A stretch of DNA of 64,000 nucleotides from Zobellia barbeyronii (GTDB lineage: Bacteria > Bacteroidota > Bacteroidia > Flavobacteriales > Flavobacteriaceae). Under the pieces are notes generated by a model. The model did not search any database and was not told the DNA's origin. It saw only the letters and a list, made by a program, of their open reading frames with translations. A program made the position numbers and the translations under genes. Shown here piece by piece: positions 61,601 through 64,000 of this stretch (position 1 is its first letter; each line of letters starts with the position of its first letter). The stretch is taken from the NCBI RefSeq assembly GCF_018603515.1, contig NZ_JACATN010000003.1, positions 863,760 through 927,759 of the forward strand, read 5' to 3'.

Positions 61601-61793
61601 TGAACTGACTGAACGTTTACATTTAAAACGCTTAAGACTATACACCTCTGTACAGAACTTTTTTGTTTCCACAAAATACCCTGGTTATGACCCGGAAAGT
61701 TCAAATGGTGGCAGTACGTTCGATCAAGGTTTTTCTTTATACGATTACCCAAGACCACGTACATTCATGATAGGGCTTAATGTTGGATTGTAA
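58623..61793 (+). CDS. SusC/RagA-type TonB-dependent outer-membrane transporter
   Basis: This 1056-residue beta-barrel imports oligosaccharide-type ligands through the outer membrane with its SusD partner. A signal peptide spans about 1-30 (ending SAFGA). A carboxypeptidase-regulatory domain follows at about 57-135 (ITGTINDQDNQPLPGASIIEKGT, TDFDGNFSI, ISYIGYSPKEI). The SusC signature DEVVLIGYGSQKKSDLTGAVGSV lies near 138-160. The plug runs to about 270 (VRIRGNTSVSIANTPLYVIDGV, ASATAIYGARGANGVILVSTKRG), then the barrel, ending RPRTFMIGLNVGL. Length is typical. susD follows after 21 bp. Energy would come from ExbB/ExbD/TonB, such as those at 36360-38390. Confidence 0.97.
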   Translation: MTPMLSSFKIKHVCILLGIQIVCLQSAFGASISVDSIDSYTNRNDAVRYTLPKTQDNVITGTINDQDNQPLPGASIIEKGTTNGVTTDFDGNFSIEVSSQDAVLVISYIGYSPKEISVSGQDNITVSLEENASALDEVVLIGYGSQKKSDLTGAVGSVKAEELAERPAASMNQAIAGKVSGVNITSGSGRPGGRTVVRIRGNTSVSIANTPLYVIDGVILSAASLPNGSTPIDYMNPNDIESIEVLKDASATAIYGARGANGVILVSTKRGTTNGGGRLNYDVDFSIGTLPKKLNLLNSEEFLQVEETAYANAEKFDPDGWAGGRYTDPTLKRTDPRLFDSEGNPLYDTDWQDEAIRTSYTQNHQLSFTGGTQKGNYGLFMGFRDEQGLIVESWLKRYSARFTMDSDITDWLRVGGSLGYNDQNEKQVDQLGGGGITTMRQVYEALPIIPVTYEDGTWGSNIDYPGMEGGGSPVAVANDRRYFLKTQSLIGNFYSNISLHKNLQLRTTVGANVINQRNDYYGGRDLRYIARPDGAAYVENGRYNSWQFENYLTYNKDFENENSLTAMVGLSWQHIDEFKAKAETRGFADDFYGFNNLGAGSNPQTPTSSKIAYGLNSYFGRVNYNHQNKYLVTLTGRADGSSKFGPENQFAFFPSAALAWRVSNEDFLSQSEIISNLKLRASYGSTGNSEIPAYRALAGLESGTVIFAGDRASYSIPQRMANSDLKWEKTNQVDAGLELGLLNNRISVELDVYRKLTTDMLLNAPVPSTSGFSNVFRNVGSMENKGIEITLNTTNIDNEVFGWDSNFNISINKNEVVSLTGGSDIFLGSTLIREGEPVGTFFGYIDEGTWNTDEAAQAAIYDRLPGDIKYRDLNDDGAINSDDRAILGKGIPDGFGTFSNTFRYGNLELLVDLQFQYGNSIMYRDEHSAEDRQTIANSFSTVLNAWTPDNQDTDIAQIRPIAAGYDTNNDSGKLKDASFIRGRNLMLSYVFEPELTERLHLKRLRLYTSVQNFFVSTKYPGYDPESSNGGSTFDQGFSLYDYPRPRTFMIGLNVGL

Positions 61794-61814
61794 TAATATT
61801 AAAAAGATAAAAAA

Positions 61815-63323
61815 ATGAAAACCTATAAAAATTTTATAAGAACTATAGTGGTCCTGACCACTGTATCGCTTACATCTTCATGTAGTGACTTTTTAGATGA
61901 AGAAGACGAATCTAACTTTACTACCGACACCTATTTTACAAAAGCAGAACATGCTGAAAGTGCAGTAAACGGTATCTACGAACCTTTAGTTCCAATTACA
62001 AATAGTGGTTTTGGTGGCGGAACGTGGCTTATGCTTGAATTTGCAACTGGATTAGCAAATACTTCACTAGGACAGGCTACTAACATTTACTTGGTTAAAG
62101 ATTTGATCAATAATTCAGACAACGGATATGGTAGTAGTTATTGGAACGAATATTACACTGGCATATCACGGGCTAATTTGGCCATTGAGAAAATTCCAGA
62201 GATAAATATGGACGAGACCGTAAAACAGAATTACCTAGCAGAAGCTAAATTCTTTAGAGCTTACTACTATTTTGGTTTGGTGCGCATGTTCGGAAACATT
62301 CCAATTATAACGGAATCTATTGATTTGGGATCGGAGTCACTTTACCCAGAACAAGCCACACCAGAAGCCGTTTATGATTTAATTATTGCGGATTTAACAG
62401 AAGCTGAAAATTCTAGCCTAGCATGGCGAGATGAATCAGGTAGAGTTTCCATGGGAGCAATAAAAACTCTATTGGCCGATGTCTATTTGACATCAGCAGG
62501 TTACCCACTTCAAAAAACCGAAAACTTCCAACTTGCCGCTAACAAAGCAAAAGAAGTAATTGACTCAGCCCAGTTCACGATTTTTGATTCATACGATGCG
62601 TTGCATGACCCTGCAACCAAGAATAGTGGTGAGTACATTTTCATGACGCAATTTGCAGGTAATATCCAATCTGGAAACTGGCAACCTGCAATTTTACCTT
62701 ATAACTTAGGAATCTCTGCATACTCAGCACAAACGGGTGGTATATTCTCTACTAATGAGTTTGCAAGTTCATATGAAGCAGATGATAAAAGAGCCGAAGA
62801 AAAGCAATTCTATTTCACAAGTTATTCATTGGAGGCAGATAGAACCGACAGTGTCAATCTAGGAGCTCCTTATATATTCAAGCACTTTGATATACAAGCT
62901 AATGAAGACAGTGCACAATCAGATTTAAATTGGTGTATTTATCGCTACGCGGATGTTTTATTAATGTATGCTGAAGCAGTAAACGAAGCTGAAGGAACAG
63001 CGTCTGCAGATGCGTATAATGCCATCAATGAAATAAGACAACGCGCTGAAGTTCCTGATTTAGCTGGACTTTCTCAAGATGATTTCAGACAAGCCGTTCG
63101 TATAGAGCGTATTCACGAGTTAAGTTTTGAAAATAAGACCTGGTATGATATGGCACGTTGGAGAAAAGCATATAATCCTGAAACGAATCAACTAGAAGAT
63201 TTTGTAGGACACAATTTCTCTTACCTACCAAACAAGGCATTGACAGAAAGAGAACTTTTATTCCCTATTCCAACATCAGAAATGCAAAATAATCCTAATC
63301 TAACACAAAACACCGGTTACTAA
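61815..63323 (+). CDS. SusD/RagB-type surface glycan-binding lipoprotein
   Basis: This 502-residue lipoprotein (signal ending SLTSSC, C23) caps its SusC partner and binds the incoming ligand. The N-terminal TPR part has FLDEEDESNFTTDTYFTKAEHAESAVNGIYEPL and YWNEYYTGISRANLAIEKIPEI. The conserved AEAKFFRAYYYFGLVRMFGNIPII lies near 150. The C-terminal RagB/SusD region shows IYRYADVLLMYAEAVNEAEG, INEIRQRAEVPDL and RIERIHELSFENKTWYDMARWRKA, ending PIPTSEMQNNPNLTQNTGY. Length is normal. It ends with a terminator and is the last gene of the locus. The ligand cannot be predicted from sequence. Confidence 0.97.
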   Translation: MKTYKNFIRTIVVLTTVSLTSSCSDFLDEEDESNFTTDTYFTKAEHAESAVNGIYEPLVPITNSGFGGGTWLMLEFATGLANTSLGQATNIYLVKDLINNSDNGYGSSYWNEYYTGISRANLAIEKIPEINMDETVKQNYLAEAKFFRAYYYFGLVRMFGNIPIITESIDLGSESLYPEQATPEAVYDLIIADLTEAENSSLAWRDESGRVSMGAIKTLLADVYLTSAGYPLQKTENFQLAANKAKEVIDSAQFTIFDSYDALHDPATKNSGEYIFMTQFAGNIQSGNWQPAILPYNLGISAYSAQTGGIFSTNEFASSYEADDKRAEEKQFYFTSYSLEADRTDSVNLGAPYIFKHFDIQANEDSAQSDLNWCIYRYADVLLMYAEAVNEAEGTASADAYNAINEIRQRAEVPDLAGLSQDDFRQAVRIERIHELSFENKTWYDMARWRKAYNPETNQLEDFVGHNFSYLPNKALTERELLFPIPTSEMQNNPNLTQNTGY

Positions 63324-63376
63324 AACAACCACAGTTTATAATACTTTTGTAGTTTAATATTTAGTTGATAGTGATT

Positions 63377-63410
63377 ATAACCCTTTGGCGTAGCCAAGGG
63401 GTTATCTTTT
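63377..63410 (+). terminator. Terminator after susD
   Basis: A 13-bp stem (ATAACCCTTTGGC at 63377-63389 with GCCAAGGGGTTAT at 63393-63405, one G-U pair) and a 3-nt loop are followed by CTTTTTC. It lies 53 bp past the susD stop. Confidence 0.88.
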
Positions 63411-63781
63411 TCTATATACTAGTGTCAGTGGTTCAAAATTTTGATTCTTTTAATACACAGATTCACTCCTCAGACCACTCGCTAAACAAGCGCAACAGAA
63501 TTCTTCTTATCCCCGAGGTTTCTAGTACTATGTAATAAGACAATAAAAACCCTATACATCTTATAAAACATAGATATCATGTTAATCAAGTAATACATGA
63601 ACGTAAAATAACATTTGTATATAGTATTCCATCCCCTGTATAGTAGACCCACATAGTGGTAGTATAATTTTTCATGTATATAGCCGGTAATTATCCGGTG
63701 TAACCGAAGATGGATATCACTTGTACGAACCTTTCGGGTGCTTAACAAATATCTTTAACCGGGAATGGTCAAGAGGTTTTC
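63411..63781. other. Non-coding spacer between susD terminator and minisatellite
   Basis: About 370 bp of AT-rich DNA. An 88-codon minus-strand frame (63482-63748) has a composition unlike the neighbouring proteins and resembles no family I know, so I do not call it. I see nothing else here. Confidence 0.5.
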
Positions 63782-63866
63782 GTAGTAGTAGTAGTAGTAG
63801 TAGTGGTAGTGGTAGTGGTAGTGGTAGTGGTAGTGGTAGTGGTAGTGGTAATAGTGGTAATAGTGG
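63782..63866. repeat. GTA / GTGGTA minisatellite
   Basis: Seven GTA units are followed by about eight tandem GTGGTA units with a few AATAGT variants at the right end. It lies 9 bp before the rRNA terminator tract. Its reading frames give only Ser/Gly or Thr runs and are not genes. Confidence 0.9.
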
Positions 63867-63875
63867 ATTTCGGGC

Positions 63876-63914
63876 AAAAAAAAAGGTCCCGATCAGAATA
63901 AACTGATCGGGACC
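63876..63914 (-). terminator. rrn: rRNA operon terminator
   Basis: A perfect 12-bp stem (GGTCCCGATCAG at 63885-63896 with CTGATCGGGACC at 63903-63914) with a 6-nt loop is followed on the minus strand by nine T (63876-63884). It sits 5 bp past the 5S 3' end. Confidence 0.95.
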
Positions 63915-63919
63915 TCGAA

Positions 63920-64000
63920 GTAAGGCGGCTTCCTACTCTCCCACCTGTTGGCAGTACCATCGGCGCTAGCGGGCTTAACTTCCCTGTTCGGAATGGAAAG
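63920..64000 (-). rRNA. rrf: 5S ribosomal RNA (3' part; 5' end beyond the window)
   Basis: Read on the minus strand, the sequence ends GGGAGAGTAGGAAGCCGCC, a typical bacterial 5S 3' end. It contains CCGAACAGGGAAGTTAAGCC and GCCGATGGTACTGCC. About 81 of roughly 110 nt are present. The rest of the rRNA operon should lie beyond base 64000. Confidence 0.95.

Noticed and set aside
63482..63748. 88-codon minus-strand frame
   Set aside because: Composition is rich in Tyr/His/Arg/Ile, as expected from random AT-rich DNA, with no domain or upstream signal that I can support.
63782..63866. Possible CRISPR array
   Set aside because: The units are 3-6 bp and directly adjacent with no spacers, so it is a minisatellite.
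63721..63906. Plus-strand open frame with a Ser/Gly repeat, and the minus-strand Thr run opposite it
   Set aside because: Both are translations of the GTA/GTGGTA minisatellite and run into the rRNA terminator. There is no start context or family resemblance.

Overview
The window looks like chromosomal DNA of a marine member of the Flavobacteriaceae (Bacteroidota). The evidence is gliding and type IX secretion genes (gldJ, porV), a SusC/SusD pair, a NhaD sodium antiporter, a PafA-type phosphatase, and many exact TAnnTTTG -7 promoter boxes, which are typical of this phylum. DNA is AT-rich and mostly ordinary core genome. The last ~15 kb is a carbohydrate-type accessory locus, and the window ends inside a 5S rRNA gene.

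Layout. 1-5.9 kb: a cut-off DUF5686 outer-membrane protein gene, pdhB, the electron-transfer flavoprotein genes etfB/etfA behind a perfect 28-bp palindrome, a bifunctional-nuclease-family protein and a nucleoside transporter. 5.9-12 kb: thyA, a TonB-C-terminal protein whose far side carries a decayed second copy of the thyA 3' end, then egtB/egtD (ergothioneine), a DUF427 protein, an E-set glycan-binding protein and a class V PLP enzyme that could be the missing EgtE lyase. 12-22 kb: a 2TM protein with folA, murI with pafA, mlaE/mlaF, a DUF389 protein, manC, a SprT-like protease, an SDR and an M28 peptidase. 22-30 kb: pdhC/pdhA, cdd, porV, gldJ and murF, in the usual flavobacterial order but without porU. 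30-35 kb: an operon of an ECF sigma factor, a small protein and MscS, two tiny membrane proteins (one too short for standard calling), two tRNA-Val genes and a membrane cytochrome fused to leucine-rich repeats. 35-42.4 kb: gdh-nhaD-exbB-exbD-tonB-folC on the minus strand, with a leader RNA that could fold over the gdh start codon, then a divergent acyl-CoA dehydrogenase. 42.7-49.7 kb: gltB/gltD and a DMT transporter.

49.7-63.3 kb is an unusual polysaccharide-utilisation-like locus: a lipoprotein sulfatase, a ThuA protein, a TIM-barrel sugar isomerase and an AraC sensor on the minus strand, facing a 1066-residue lipoprotein (SGNH-like, beta-propeller, HEAT-like and cytochrome c regions) and SusC/SusD on the plus strand. 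It contains no recognisable glycoside hydrolase or lyase, so oxidative handling of a small, possibly sulfated, sugar or polyol is my inference. The final 700 bp hold the susD terminator, a GTA/GTGGTA minisatellite, the rRNA-operon terminator and the 3' part of a 5S rRNA gene.

All family assignments come from reading the translated sequences; no searches were run.
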